A stretch of DNA of 64,000 nucleotides from Centropristis striata (lineage: Eukaryota; Chordata; Actinopteri; Perciformes; Serranidae): assembly GCF_030273125.1 (NCBI RefSeq), contig NC_081519.1, positions 10,420,869 through 10,484,868 of the forward strand. The letters are read 5' to 3'. This document shows, one piece after another, positions 33,673-47,201 of this stretch (position 1 is its first letter; the number at the start of each line of letters is the position of its first letter). A program made the position numbers and the translations under genes. The notes beneath the pieces were generated by a model that saw only the letters and a program-made list of their open reading frames with translations, did not search any database and was not told the DNA's origin.

Positions 33673-36600
33673 ATAACATGTTCAGTGAGCAGCTGATATC
33701 TGTTTATCTGGAGGCTCAGGCCTCACGACCATGCTCGCAGCACTCACAGTGTCATTACATCTCTGACATGTCGCCTCGGGGACTTTATACACATAAAGAC
33801 GGAGACAGAAAGATATGACGGGCCACATTATGTCAGTCAGGACTGATGACAATACAGGTGTTCACAGGTGACAAAACATGAGGCCCAGAAATCGATCAAG
33901 AGCAGAAAATCTAAATCTGACACAGTTATCTATGTTACTTTAATTCTGTAATGAAGTGGAGTAGACAACTGATGTTTTATGTGTGCACTGTAAAAAAAGA
34001 TAAACAATAGCTACTCAATAAAATTGAGGCAACATATTGCACGCAGTATTATTAATTAAATCTACTACTAAGTTACAAGTTGAGTTAATAACAACTTAAC
34101 AGGAAGTGCCTGTCAATTAAAAAGAAAATTCTATTGTGTTGGATTCAATCAAAATTCTCTTGATTTAGAATTACATACACATAACGATTATATTTAATGT
34201 CATCAAAATAAGTAGATTCTATCTCAAACATTTTTATATTAAATTTACTTAAACAACTGCCTCAAAATCAAGGACGCATTTATACTTAATCAATTTTATC
34301 AAATATATTAAGTAAAATGAAATGACTACAGAATAATCTATTACAGTGTGTGTGTGTGTGCACACGTGTGGGTGATGTGGGATACTTTGTAAAAGGAAGT
34401 GAGGGAAGATGGAAATGTGTGCAAGATAACATGTGTAAATGAAGAGGACACATATAAATTGAGATGTAAAAACGTCAGCTCTTGCAGCATCAGACCCACC
34501 CCTGCCTAGAACTCAGTTGCAGTTGAAGTTTTCTGACAGAAATAATTCTTATTAATAGTATCACAAACAGTAGTAGTGGTGTAAATATCACTAGAGTAGG
34601 TGCTGTGAGCAGGCTGGGGTTTCTGCCGGTCAAGCTCAGAAATTAATCCCAGAAAACTGCAGACATGCCCTGTGAGAAACAAATTTAGGCTGTCATTATG
34701 ACCGATTTGTAATTAGTCCTTCATAAAGCACGGAGACTCACTGCATTCAGTAGTCCTGTATGTAAGCACACTGCAAAAAAAGAAAAGTTGTGTGAACTCA
34801 ACATTTCAAGGCAAGGGAGCACCTTCTCTCACAGGCTGCTCCAGCTCCGCTGTCAAAGGGACAGATACAAAAAATCTTTCCTGCCACATGCCATCACACT
34901 GTACAATAACAAATAGTCTGGTTCATTACATACCATCGTTATGCACTTTATGTGTTTTTTATGCACACTGTTCATTGCACCTTATTTGTTTCATAGCACC
35001 AACATTTTTATACTGCATATTCATATTTATTCTGCACTGGAATTCTACTCCTTAATACATACTCCTTCTTTAGACACTTTATTTTTATTTTTACATTACA
35101 TTTTATTGTATTTTATTGTATTTTTATATTTTATTGCTTGAAGTATGCCTAGATTGTTCTTTTTATTTAATTATTTAATTGTGTTGTTATTGTCTCTGTG
35201 TGTAATGCTGCTGCTACACTGTAATTTCCCAGCTTGGGATAAATAAAGTATATCTATCTATCTATAAACTTTGATAACATTTTAAGTTGGACAATTAAAC
35301 TGAATATTTTAAGTTTTGCTTTTGAGTTTGTTCAACTCTGGATTCTGATTTTTGTCAACTCAACTGTAAGTTGAAACATGATAAGGGTTGTTTACCTGTG
35401 TAGACTCCAGCTGGAGGCAGCAAAGCCACAATGAGACTTCAAGTGCAGTGCCAGTTCGGAAAGTTGGCTTTCCTGCATTTCACAACAAAGAAATCAGAGT
35501 TAGCAGAACTATTGTCCCTTGTTGTGAACCCCAACTTAAAGATATAAGTAACAACAACTAACCAACCTGTTTTTGAGCATACAACTGGCTTCCTTTGTTG
35601 TGCTAACTTACATTATTGCCCTAAATATCAATAAATTATATTTCCAAGTTTTACCAACTTAAATCACTGTTTTAGGCCAAAAAATACAAGTTGGCTTTTT
35701 TGCAGTGCAGTCATTTTATTAAGATTACGTTTTGCACACACACACACTGAAACAGCTTGAACACACCATGTTTAGGAACACATTTCTGCGCCCGAGGAGC
35801 AGTGGATGGGTGCCTTGCTCAAGGGCAGCTCGGTCCTTGTCGTGTCCTGGGATTTGAACCAGCGACCCTCCAGTTACAAGTCTGATTCTAACCTGAAACA
35901 GTCCATTTCACATGTGTTTTAAACAGTGATTATTTTGTAGGGTATCATGTGAATTGTGTTGCAAAGGTTTTTGAGAATATTGACATATTTTTAGATTTGG
36001 TTTATTACATTTTTTTCTGTTTTGTTTTTCAAATTTATTTTCAGTTTTCTGTCACAGTTTGGTTAGGTTAATGCAACATTTGGTTAGGTTTAGGAAAAGA
36101 TAAGGTTTTTGGTTTAAATAGATCCTTTCACATTGTCAACCACATCTTAAAAAGCCCTGAAGGTTAACTTCTCCTGTGTGCCTTTACCGTCAAGTCAAGT
36201 CCCTGATTTCCTGTCTGGACTCCTGTTGACAGCTCTAGCCTTCAGTTTCTCACTTCTGCCTCAGTCCAACCCGCCATGAGAGAAAGACGTCCACTTATTG
36301 GATGAGATGTATGCAACTATACACATCTCTGATCCTTGGTGGTTACAGTTTAGTTTTGATTTGAGTTGAGGGGTTAAACTTCCCTGAATTTAACTCACAG
36401 TACCACAGTCTGGACTATTTGCCCGAGGATCGATTGAACCTTGTATAAGCGGGGAATGTCTTGCACTTTTGCATCTTGAAGCGAGATGGGAGTTGACACA
36501 TTTATCCATCAGCTAGATTTTAAATAATAATTGCATTAACTCTTTACATATCCCTTGTGGAAACTTTTCTGTGGCGGTAAGCCGGACAGGTTTTCAGCGC

Positions 36601-37227
36601 TGATTATTTTGAATGAGGAACACTAACCATGCAAATAAGGAGCCCATTCTTTACCCTCAAATAAAGCTATGATAGATTTCTCATCTCTCATTAGCGCAAA
36701 GTGAGCAAAATGACTATGGAAGTTTAAGTGGGATTTGCAAATTAATTCAAACCAGGTCCTCATCAGTGTGAGTTGAAGACTGGACTTTGTTCCCTAATGA
36801 GATGAAACCTAAAACATCCCTGGACTTGAAATTAGCGGATATCCACATCAAAAGCTCCCTGCTGTGTATTCAATCATACAGTAAGTTCTCTCCTTTCGTC
36901 CTAATAGCAGTGGGAGCTGGGAATAAGTATTAGAGCGCACAAGGAACTCTTTCTGGCTGAAGCTCTTCTGCTCAGTGTTTCCTGGAACTGGTGTAAATAC
37001 ATGATACCATCTCTGGATTTCAGCTGAATGTTTTTTGGAAAAATGTTTTTTGTCTTTGTTGACATCAGAAAAAATCTGTCCATATTAAGATAGTTAAGAT
37101 AAGTTATGAAAAGGGAGAAATCTCTTTTTTTCTGTGGTGATCAGGAGGAAAAGAAGAGTATTTTTCCACAATGAACACAATGTCCTTTCGTAATTTCTGT
37201 ACTAGTCACATCTTGTTCTTTGTAATG

Positions 37228-37273
<46 letters not shown>

Positions 37274-37411
37274 TATTAGTAACTTGAACCTAAAGGCACA
37301 GAGCGAGGCTTGTGTGTTTTTCTTTGTGTCTTTCATCACAGGCACTCTGTTTAAGCACATACGCACATAATTGTCCGTGCGTCCAAACACACACACACAC
37401 ACCCACACACA

Positions 37412-37453
<42 letters not shown>

Positions 37454-37631
37454 TTTTCTACTGCCACTCTGTAGGCTGCACATTCCAACACCCATGAATA
37501 TCACAAACCAGCAGTCTCGCACTGCTTGCCTCACATTTGTGACTATATTTGTGCGCTCGTTGATGACCGCAGTGAGACTTTGTGCAAATATCTGCAGCCG
37601 AGCCGGAGGAACTGCTGGTGGAGAAAGAGAC

Positions 37632-37672
<41 letters not shown>

Positions 37673-38006
37673 CCATTGTTCAGTTCTGTGTGTTTGTGTC
37701 AGACATGACGACAGGATGAATAGCTGTAATGCGACTCCTCTTACAAATTGTGTGTATGTGTGTGAGAAAGGCAGAAGGCTTCAAGCTGCTCGGCTAAACT
37801 AGTGGGAGTTTGAGTTTTGTTAAAAGTGAAAGAAAGTGAGACAACTTTTTCTTCACATTCACCCTGGCATTTGCGTGTCTCTTCCCTCAAAGCAGCAACA
37901 GGGGGCAGGGTGCTGTGTGTGAGGCGGGGAGGGTAATTGTCTCAAGGTGTGGAGAGAGCTCAGCAGGCTGATACTGTGCTGCTCTGCTCCCTGCAGTGTG
38001 TCATTG

Positions 38007-38062
<56 letters not shown>

Positions 38063-38358
38063 CGCCCGGCCATGGTGATGAAAGACAGGTAAAAACTTCA
38101 CTCTAAGACCAAGAAAGAGAGGGGGGGATAAGTAAAAGAGCAGTTGTGAGATGAATGCAAAAGTGAAGACTGCAGAAAGGGTGCATGCAGTTATCCTCCA
38201 AATAATAAGAAAAAAACTAAAAAAATGGATTCGGGGGGTTGGGAGAAATATAAGCAAACAACAAGAGAAAAACAAAGAAAATACAGAATTGTAACATACC
38301 AGGGTAGCATGGAGCATACGAAGCCACAGGCAGGACAATTTGGAAAAAGTCAGTGTAT

Positions 38359-38406
<48 letters not shown>

Positions 38407-41400
38407 GAGCCCCAGTGGGGGTTTCTTCCAGAGTTCATCCCTCTTGAACGAGGGAAGGAAAGGGAGGAGGAGCGGGGAGGAGGGTGAGGCTGTCTCGTAT
38501 ACAAACTATCCAGACTCCGGGCCAGCGTGCTGGTCCGCCTGCAGCCGAGTCCCACTTCACTGTGACTGAACTATCCAATAAGCTCCAGGAGGGGAGATAA
38601 CCGAATCCATTTTGGAGTGAATTGAAGGAATTGAGTTAGTTATCCGCACATGCCAAGACCAAATGGAAAGAGAAAGAGAAGCTTCGGGAGATGAATAAAA
38701 ACTGCACTAGATAGACATGGAGATGGATGACTGTTAAGAAAGAAAGAAAAAGGAATAATGTGAGGACTGAAACTGATCAGACTTCAAGGTTCCCGCAGCT
38801 TTCACTTTCAATTATGTCTTAATTTCCATCCCAAGCTGCAGAAATGTTACATTTTTGAATAAAGTCCTTGTCTCACATTTAATTCATGTTCAGCCAAACC
38901 CAGTCGCCAGAATAAAATGTTGCCATTGTACATTTTTGCCAAACCACAGATACGTTGAATATTGCTGTTCTGAACCACTACAACTCGTTCTTATTCTGAA
39001 GCTTTGCCAGAACCCCTTACACTGAAAACACACTGCAATAATAAGATGTGTGTGCCTGTGTTTCAGACAGGAAGAAATTATTTGCATCATAGGTCACATG
39101 TCACAGGAGTCACATAGCCGCGGGTGTTCTCTGGCTGCAAGTTTGGGTGAACTTCACTGCAGAATCAGTACAGCTGCAGCTCATAGACATTGCATGGCAG
39201 CTCACCGCAGGCTGCACTTTGTAAGTAAGTAAGTAAGTAAGTAAACTTTATTTATATAGCACCTTTCACAGACAGAAGTCACAAAGTGCTTCACATAAAA
39301 ATCATACACATAACATAAAAATGTACATACAAGTTTTAAAAGACCAAAACAACAGCAATTTAAACAACCATAGCACATAGCAGTCACTTTATTTTATATT
39401 AGATGTCAAACATGTGGTTAATGTTGTGTATTTAAACAAAAGCCACTTGGTCAGGTTTAGGAAAGGACTAGCTTTGAATTGAAATAAATTAATAATGTTT
39501 GTTATATCACCTAGATGACACTTTCACATTCACTCAGGACTCAAACTGGACTCGAACCATGAACTCCTGGGTAGTCTTAGACAGCCAGACCTGTCTCCAC
39601 AGTTCTGTGTCTGCACTGGAGAAAGGTCTGGCTTCAAGCATTATCATTCTGCTATCTGGGGACAAAACACTCTAGTTTGTTTTCTTTTTTCCTTAAACCA
39701 ATTATATTCACTTTGGGCGGTGCTAAGCCTTCTGCAGTGAAGTAGAAAGCTGTGTGAGAGACACGAATAACACTAATAACCACTGGCTCTGAGAGTCTTA
39801 TATTGAGGCAGATGGTTAGTTGAAGTAAGATAAGACTTTATTAATCCCACAGTGGGGAAATTCCATATATCTCATACAGACAGTAAAGGGTTACACATAC
39901 TTTTTATATCATTGTATCTCTAATTTGCAGAAATATTACTAATATATTTTCTGATGACTAGGTTGTTCATCCATGTTCAGCATCCTGACTTTCTCTCTCT
40001 TATTTTATGGTTTGCAAATTTTTAATTCATTCCTGAGGACAGTTTCCTGAAGAAAAAAAAAAGAAACCTGAATTATTTGAAACTAACATAGGTCAAATAC
40101 AGACATGTTCTCTGATTAATTAATTCCAAGTAGGTGCCAGAAATTGCCAGGAACATGTCTGCATACAAGCATGCAACACAATGTATAATGTTTCTAATAA
40201 TAAGTGAATAATGAATAAGTATTAATTTGGGTTTAAATGTATTTTAATGAACTTATTTCATAAATCAACAGTATATCTTTTGTAAACTCAACAAAAATCA
40301 CTGAAATTTAGTATTGTTTTGTTTTGTTTTGTTTTATTTTTATTTTATTTTATTTTATTTTATTTTATTTAGTGTTTTGTACTGTACCTTTATGGGTTTT
40401 GTACTGTACCTTAAGGTACTGTACCTTTTTTTTTCCTGTACCTAATACATATAAGTCATGTAAAAAAATGTAATACAATATTCAAGTAATATGTTTTTAA
40501 TTTGATAGAAACTCTGTGTGTGTGTGTGTGTGTGTGTTCCTTTGGCCTCTTTAATCCTACTGTACTGCAGAGAAACCGCAGGAGAGCATCCATTTACAGT
40601 GAAAGCTGAGAAAATGAGTAAATGACACTCAGTAAATTGCCTCTCTCTCAGCACCTTTTGTACTCGCTGCAAACAGACTCTGTGTGGTGGAAGGTTTTTT
40701 TTTTTTTTTTTGCTCAAGGTGGTGGAGCTGTACTGTTTGGAAGAGCGACTAATGCTCCCTGCTGTGGCTAAAACAAAAAAGGGAATTAATGCAAAGAAGA
40801 GCGGGTGGAGGGAGGGGGGGGGGAGTGTTTGTTTTCATTTGCAGAATATGAAATATGAAGAGGCGAGTTGGAAAACTTGTAGGAGAAAAGGGGGAAGGAG
40901 AGAAACTTTGATGCATGACCAATCAGAGAGCAGGTACACACCCCCTCAGGCACCGCGTCCCTCCTTCTTCTTCTGCCCCGACCCCACCTCCTTTTTTCTG
41001 TGCTGAGAGAGCATGCGGATAGTTGCCTGAGTCTGTGGTGGAGTGTGAGAGGCCCAGAGAGCCGGCGAGAGGGAAGCTGAGATCAGTGAAAGCAGTCAAG
41101 TAAAATAGGCAGGCAGGGAAGTGATCTAGGAGCAGAGAGGGTGAAAGAAGTTTGGGTTGTAGAGCAGAAAGAAGGAAAGAAAGAAGGATTCATCCAGGAG
41201 CTTTGGTTTGGAAGAGAAAGTACAGGCAGTCAGGGGGCAGCAAGAGGCAGAAAGACAGGGAACACCTGGACCGAGCAGAGCATTGAGTTACTCAGTCACA
41301 GGAAGCTTTTCTCACTTTTTACAGCCACTTTCAGCTGCAGAACAAAAGGCTGTAGCAGTTGTGTTTGCTGTGATTTGAGAGCAGCATGTTTGACTGTATG

Positions 41401-41603
41401 GAGGCTCTGGGGCTGGCCCCGCGGCCCCTCTTTGATGTGTCTGGACAAGGCTCCTGCATGCTCAGCAAGGCCGCCCCTTACTTCTCCGGCCTGGACCCCT
41501 TCGCCTGGGCCGGGACCAGCAGCATTCAGTGTGAGTACTCCATCCTGTCCATCAGACTGGAACAGAGCAGCTGTGTGTGTGTGTGTGTGTAAGCGTGTGT
41601 GTG

Positions 41604-41649
<46 letters not shown>

Positions 41650-43933
41650 CTTATCAGAGTCCTGGTTTTGTTATCATAGAGCTCTCTCCACAGGAAGAGT
41701 CAGATTCCTTTCGATTCTATGTACCCATTCTCACCCTGCTCCTTGTTTGTTTATGCGCTCAGTGCGCTTTGTGAGAGTGACTGAGTGAGTCGGGGAGTGC
41801 ATATTTATACATCATTGTGTTTGTTTTCTTTATGAATTACTTCACATGATTGACAGCTCTTTTAAACAATTCGAGACCTGACCCTTGTGGACGTGTCCAG
41901 AAAACAACAACGTCCAAACAGAAACAGCACTGACAGATTGGAGGCAAATGGGCCTTGAAATCACATGGTTGGGATTTGGCCGCACAGAAAAAAACACTGC
42001 AGAAAAATAACTGACAGTTTCACCATATTGCAATCTTTGACTTCACATAGTTTTTATTTGTGTTGGTGTGAGAATTAGGTTTCGTAATATTCTTTAGAGG
42101 AAACATGACTGTAAGAATGAGAAGACAGTTATTAAAAGATAAAATATGACATATAAGCCTGTTCCAAACACAACTAGACGTTCTTTTGACAACTCCTCAG
42201 AAAACATGAGCAGAAAAGGTGCAGATTGCATCAGGTATTAGGATACAGTGCTGAAAAAAAACACCCAGACAGCAGCCAAACACTGCAGAGATAAATGAGA
42301 AAAATACACTTTATCTGGCAAAAATAATAAACAGTCCTTTTGTTATTGTCATGGAGTCCATTTTCAGATTACACTTGGCTCTGTAGCTTGGAAAATCAAA
42401 CATTGACTCTATCTATCAATAGAAACTGACTCGCTGAAGTCTATTCATATGTGTCACCGAGCTGAACAAAACAATTTTTACGCTCAGAATATCTTCTCTA
42501 TGTAGGATGTCCCCACTGAGCACCTAGAGTCTATTTATCTGCAGTAATTATTTAGATCCCAGTGCATCAGGCACTGTCAGGTCCTCAGTGCTCACTAATG
42601 ATGATGGATGAGCAGTCAGGATGACAAACACCACAGCAGGGCCTGTTTCAACTCGCTAAGGAGCTTCGCCAGAGGCCGGCCTGACAGACAAATGTCCACA
42701 AATGTTCATTAATCATCCTCTCTTTATATAAAAGTTGGTTTATTTTCTTTTTTTCTGTAGCTGTGAGGGTATCAAGGTTTCTGTGTGGACTTAAGGAACA
42801 AAAAAATATATATTCTCTGACTTGCCACAGGGGTTTGATTCAGCTCCTTTCTGTTTCTGCATGACCTGTTAACATTAATTGACAGCAACATGCAAAAAGG
42901 TGTTACTCACCTTTGGCATTTATACCTTTATTTCTTTATGAAACACATCAGCACAGCTTTTAAATCAACCAATGTCTGTCAAACCTGAGGCTCGACTCAT
43001 CACTACAGCTGAAACCATTAATCAATTAACTGATTAGTCAGCTACTTTGATAATCGCCATTTTTCAAACAAAAACTAAAAAAAACTCTCCACCTGCAGCT
43101 TCTGCAATGTGATGATTTGCAGTTTTTTTTCTGTTTCATATGATCAACAAAGAACATTTATGTATTTTGGACTGCTGGTTGAACAAAACATTTTTCACTA
43201 TTTTTGGAAATCTTATACAGCAAATGATCATTTGATTAATTAATCCACGGACGACTGGCAGTTCAATCATTATTTTTCTTGTAATAAAGTGTTAATAGCC
43301 AAACGGTATGCATTGCTGACACACTTTGTCCTCGATTAATGGATAAATTAGTTATATGATCTCTGTTGAAATGACTACGATTGTAATTTTAAATAATTTC
43401 AGTCAGAATTAGAAACTGTAAAAATAAAGAATATTATGGTTAACCTCTCAGGTCTCAGCCATTTGCCTCTGTAAAAAAATCAAGGAAATAAAAACCTCCT
43501 TTTCATCCCCCCCTACATTTCCACTGAGCCCTTGACATTGATAACTTTGTTAATGGTCCGTGTCAACATTTAGACTTTTTTTCATTATTAAAAAGCTCCA
43601 CATTGCATGTCGCCGGGCTCTCATTGGACAGTGAATAAAAGTTTGCTTTTTCAGTGTTGCTCTCAGAGAACATGCACTGTTGGACACTGCGACTCTAAAT
43701 TCCTGAGAGCATTTTGGACTCTGTGTCTTTCTGACACAGGCTTTCTCTCCTCTGTGTGTGTGTGTGTGTGTGTGTGTGTTAAGGGGGGGGGGGGGGGGGG
43801 GGTCATTTTTCCTGTGCTTTTTTTTATGTGAGGCAGTTCAGCACCTCTCTGCCTTCCTTTGTTTCAACGTCAGGAGGCATTAAAGGGAGCGGGGACATGC
43901 CAAAGTCTGTCCGCTCTTTCTGTCACTGCCTCT

Positions 43934-43972
<39 letters not shown>

Positions 43973-45324
43973 TGTGTGTAAGGAAGGGGGGGTCTCCTCT
44001 ATGTGTCCTCTATGTGTTTTTCTCCTCGTTTGAAGATCTCCCCCTTTCTACACTTGATCCTCCTCTTCCAATAGCGTGTATCAGTGTGTGTGTGTGTGTG
44101 TGTGTGTGTGTTCCTCCTTGCAATATTGTGTGTTTATTCTTTCCTCACACTTGGCTCAGCTTACACGCCCTGTGTTGTGTAACCAAGAGCTTTTCTTAAT
44201 GATTCAATTACAATTACAAAGGGTCAATTAAGAGATTAGGCGGTGTGTAGGGGCATGGGCAGTTAAAAGGGACGAGGGCTGAAAGGAGAGCGGAGGGATG
44301 AAGTTGGATTCAGGATTAAACTCCCCACCAGTAACTCTTTGTACCTCGCTGTTTCAGGCCTTGAGGGGAAACGTTCTCCTCTTCATTCAGTGATAATCTG
44401 CTTTTTCTCTGGCACTCTCGTCTCTTTTAATGGCTTCTTCAAAGCTAGTTTAACAATGCTCCTCCGCCATCATATCATCACAGAAGAGGAGAATGGTAAA
44501 AACAATGGGGATGCTGTTACTGCCAGTAGCTGATAGAGCCTGATTTATGAGAGAAAACATTATAGTTTTAGAGGGTGTCTGCATGTTGTATTTCTTGGAC
44601 TAGAAGGAATTTGGATGATTATTTTGGCTCTACCTGTTCCAGAATCACTATATTTTAATAGAAATTATGTAATATGTGTCACTGGGTCACGAAAAAACTG
44701 GCCTCCACTCTTGATGCCTGTTGGCTGTCTTTCGCTAACAGTGTCATTTTTTCAGCACTGGTGAGAACCGAATTACATGCTGAAGCCTAAACAACCTCTG
44801 TGAACCCGGAAATTCAAGTTCAGTCAGTGTGTGATGAGTTCAAGGAAAGCAGAGATTTGTGTAGCTGCAAAACAGGAAAATAACAATAAATCTTAAACAT
44901 GTAACCTTTCATTTTCCACTGTCAGTTTTTGAATGTAGTTGGTGGTTTCTTACACACTGCTCTTACTTTAAGTTAATACTGGTGAATTTTGAAGATAAGA
45001 AAACTGCTGCAGTGACACAGATCAGAGCCCTTACTATCTTATCTTACTTGGAATGACTAGATTAGCAGATCAAGTACAAATCAGTTGTCATGGTTTTAAA
45101 AAAAATTACATGATTGATTTGGAAACACAGATGTGTGTTAACACTTCAGTGTAAGGCTGTTTTTTGATGAGTGAGCCACAAAGGCCAATGTAATACAGTG
45201 GAGTTAAGTTAAATGACTGATAAATAAATTAAGGTTTTCAGGTTACAACCTACCCTGCAAGTTTTGTTGCATTTCCACTCCATGATACGGCTCTATTCAA
45301 CTCAATTCTCTATTGGCAAAACTT

Positions 45325-45415
<91 letters not shown>

Positions 45416-47164
45416 CTCTTTCTTTATATGTTTGTATTCATTGCTATTTACTATTTATTGTTCATTTTGCTATCCACTTTGCTGCTGTAACTCTGGAAAT
45501 TTTCCTGTTGTGGGACTAATACAGGAAATCTTAATGTTAATCTTCTTTCTCTCTCTTCCTTTCTCTCTTTCTTTCTTGTTTCCGGTCAGCAGCTACACAT
45601 CCCTCTCTCTGGTCACCAGATTATCAAACACATCATGTCATGTCATATTATTTAGTTACTGTGAAACACTTTAATCAAATTATTACTCTAATTTGGTTAT
45701 TCAAAGTAATCATGTTACAGTTTGTGTGTCACAATCATTGACTCTGGACGCCTACAGACTCCTCTGCACACACGACAAATACTGCAGGTTATGAAAAGTT
45801 AATGAGTAGATATGATCTAAACTTGTGCCTCACTAAAATAATACTCAAAATTTTATATTTTTGCAATTACATTTCTCTCATAAAAGCCTGAACTGAGACA
45901 ATGGCAGGCTGCTGATTGGTGGAGCTGCAACATCTTGTGAGGTTCACTGAGTCGTGTTCCAGCTCGTCTATTCCAGCCGTGTCTAGATCAGAAAAACACA
46001 TTAACTTTGTCCTTTGAATTATTCCATCTTATATGTCTAATAGCTACACATCAAATATCCTACATTATGCTAAATGTCTACTACACTAGCTGCAAAACTC
46101 AAGACATGACAAGACATGTTTCAAAAGAGTCACTTTCAGCCAGGTACAAACCTTAAAAAACCTTATACAGTCTCTGATACAAACACATAACTGCAACGTA
46201 ACTATACACATTATTCATCTGACATACAGGATGAGCAACTTAATTATTTTTGATTCCAAAATGTTTTTTAAAATATTTTTTCCCATTTATTTAATGGATT
46301 ACAGTGTAGGGGCAGACTGAAAAATAGCAACAAAAAAAGGTAAATGTTATGTTAAGTGAACCTGTAAATTAACTTCCATACCTAGATGTGTCACAGTCTA
46401 TGTCAGCTACATAAGTTTTTGTCCAGTACTTACCTATGGAAGCAGTTATTTTAACCCAATCCTTGTTCTTTTTTTTAACCTTTACCAAGTAGTTTTTAAG
46501 CCTAAACTTAACTGTACAATTCCTGCCAACAGAGAAGTTTATTTTGAAAAACCTGACAACAGAGGGCTGAGAAGAAAAAGGTATGACAAGGTCAAAAGCT
46601 GGAATTAAACCCAAGACATTGTGGTTATGTGGTTGCATTTTTTAACACTTATATAAATAAAAATCCAGTTTGATTTTTAGCAGAGGATGTGTTTGGGCAG
46701 CCATGTGGCTCCCTGTGTTGTATTCAGGGTGCTCAGTATGTAGTGGGAGACTCTGTAATATCAAAAAGGGGGCAAAAATAGAGAGCTGGGTTTATTGGGT
46801 GTTATAAAAAAGAAAGGGTGTATTGTGTTGTATGTATGATGAATGGGAGGAACAGACCCAGATTTAACAACCTGTCCCGTAAACGCACCCCCAACCTCTC
46901 ACACTCTGCAGTGAAAGGTAACTCCATGACCATGAAAACAAAACTACAAGAATAGAAGACAACAAGAATGTGGTTTTCCAGTGTTTGTCCCAAACCTTGC
47001 CCTCAATTACACAATGTCAAGATCAAGTGAGTCTGACTTGTGACTTCCTGAAGATTTGTTTTTTAACTCTTTTGGCCCAATTTTTTAACAAAACATCTGA
47101 GTTTGCAGGTTTGAGGATATGTCCAGGATTTCTGTCAGTCAGCTCGTGCAAATGTGTGTGTGCC

Positions 47165-47201
<37 letters not shown>

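Larger units (their letters stand above)
31240..41385 (+). other. rarg: rarg intron between gamma-1 exon and gamma-2 exon
   Basis: About 10 kb of noncoding DNA rich in microsatellites and mobile elements (listed separately). Stretches with nothing recognisable include 31,250-33,130 and 36,140-37,220. The last 400-500 bases hold the gamma-2 promoter and leader. Confidence 0.8.

Noticed and set aside
33504..33818. 104-codon open frame rich in Cys-Val repeats
   Set aside because: It is the translation of the (TG)n microsatellite. Similar Cys/Val or His/Thr frames occur at every TG/CA tract in the window.
41141..41788. 215-codon open frame spanning the gamma-2 exon
   Set aside because: It begins at a GTG, is out of frame with the genuine gamma-2 start at 41,386, runs through the splice donor and ends in a microsatellite translation.
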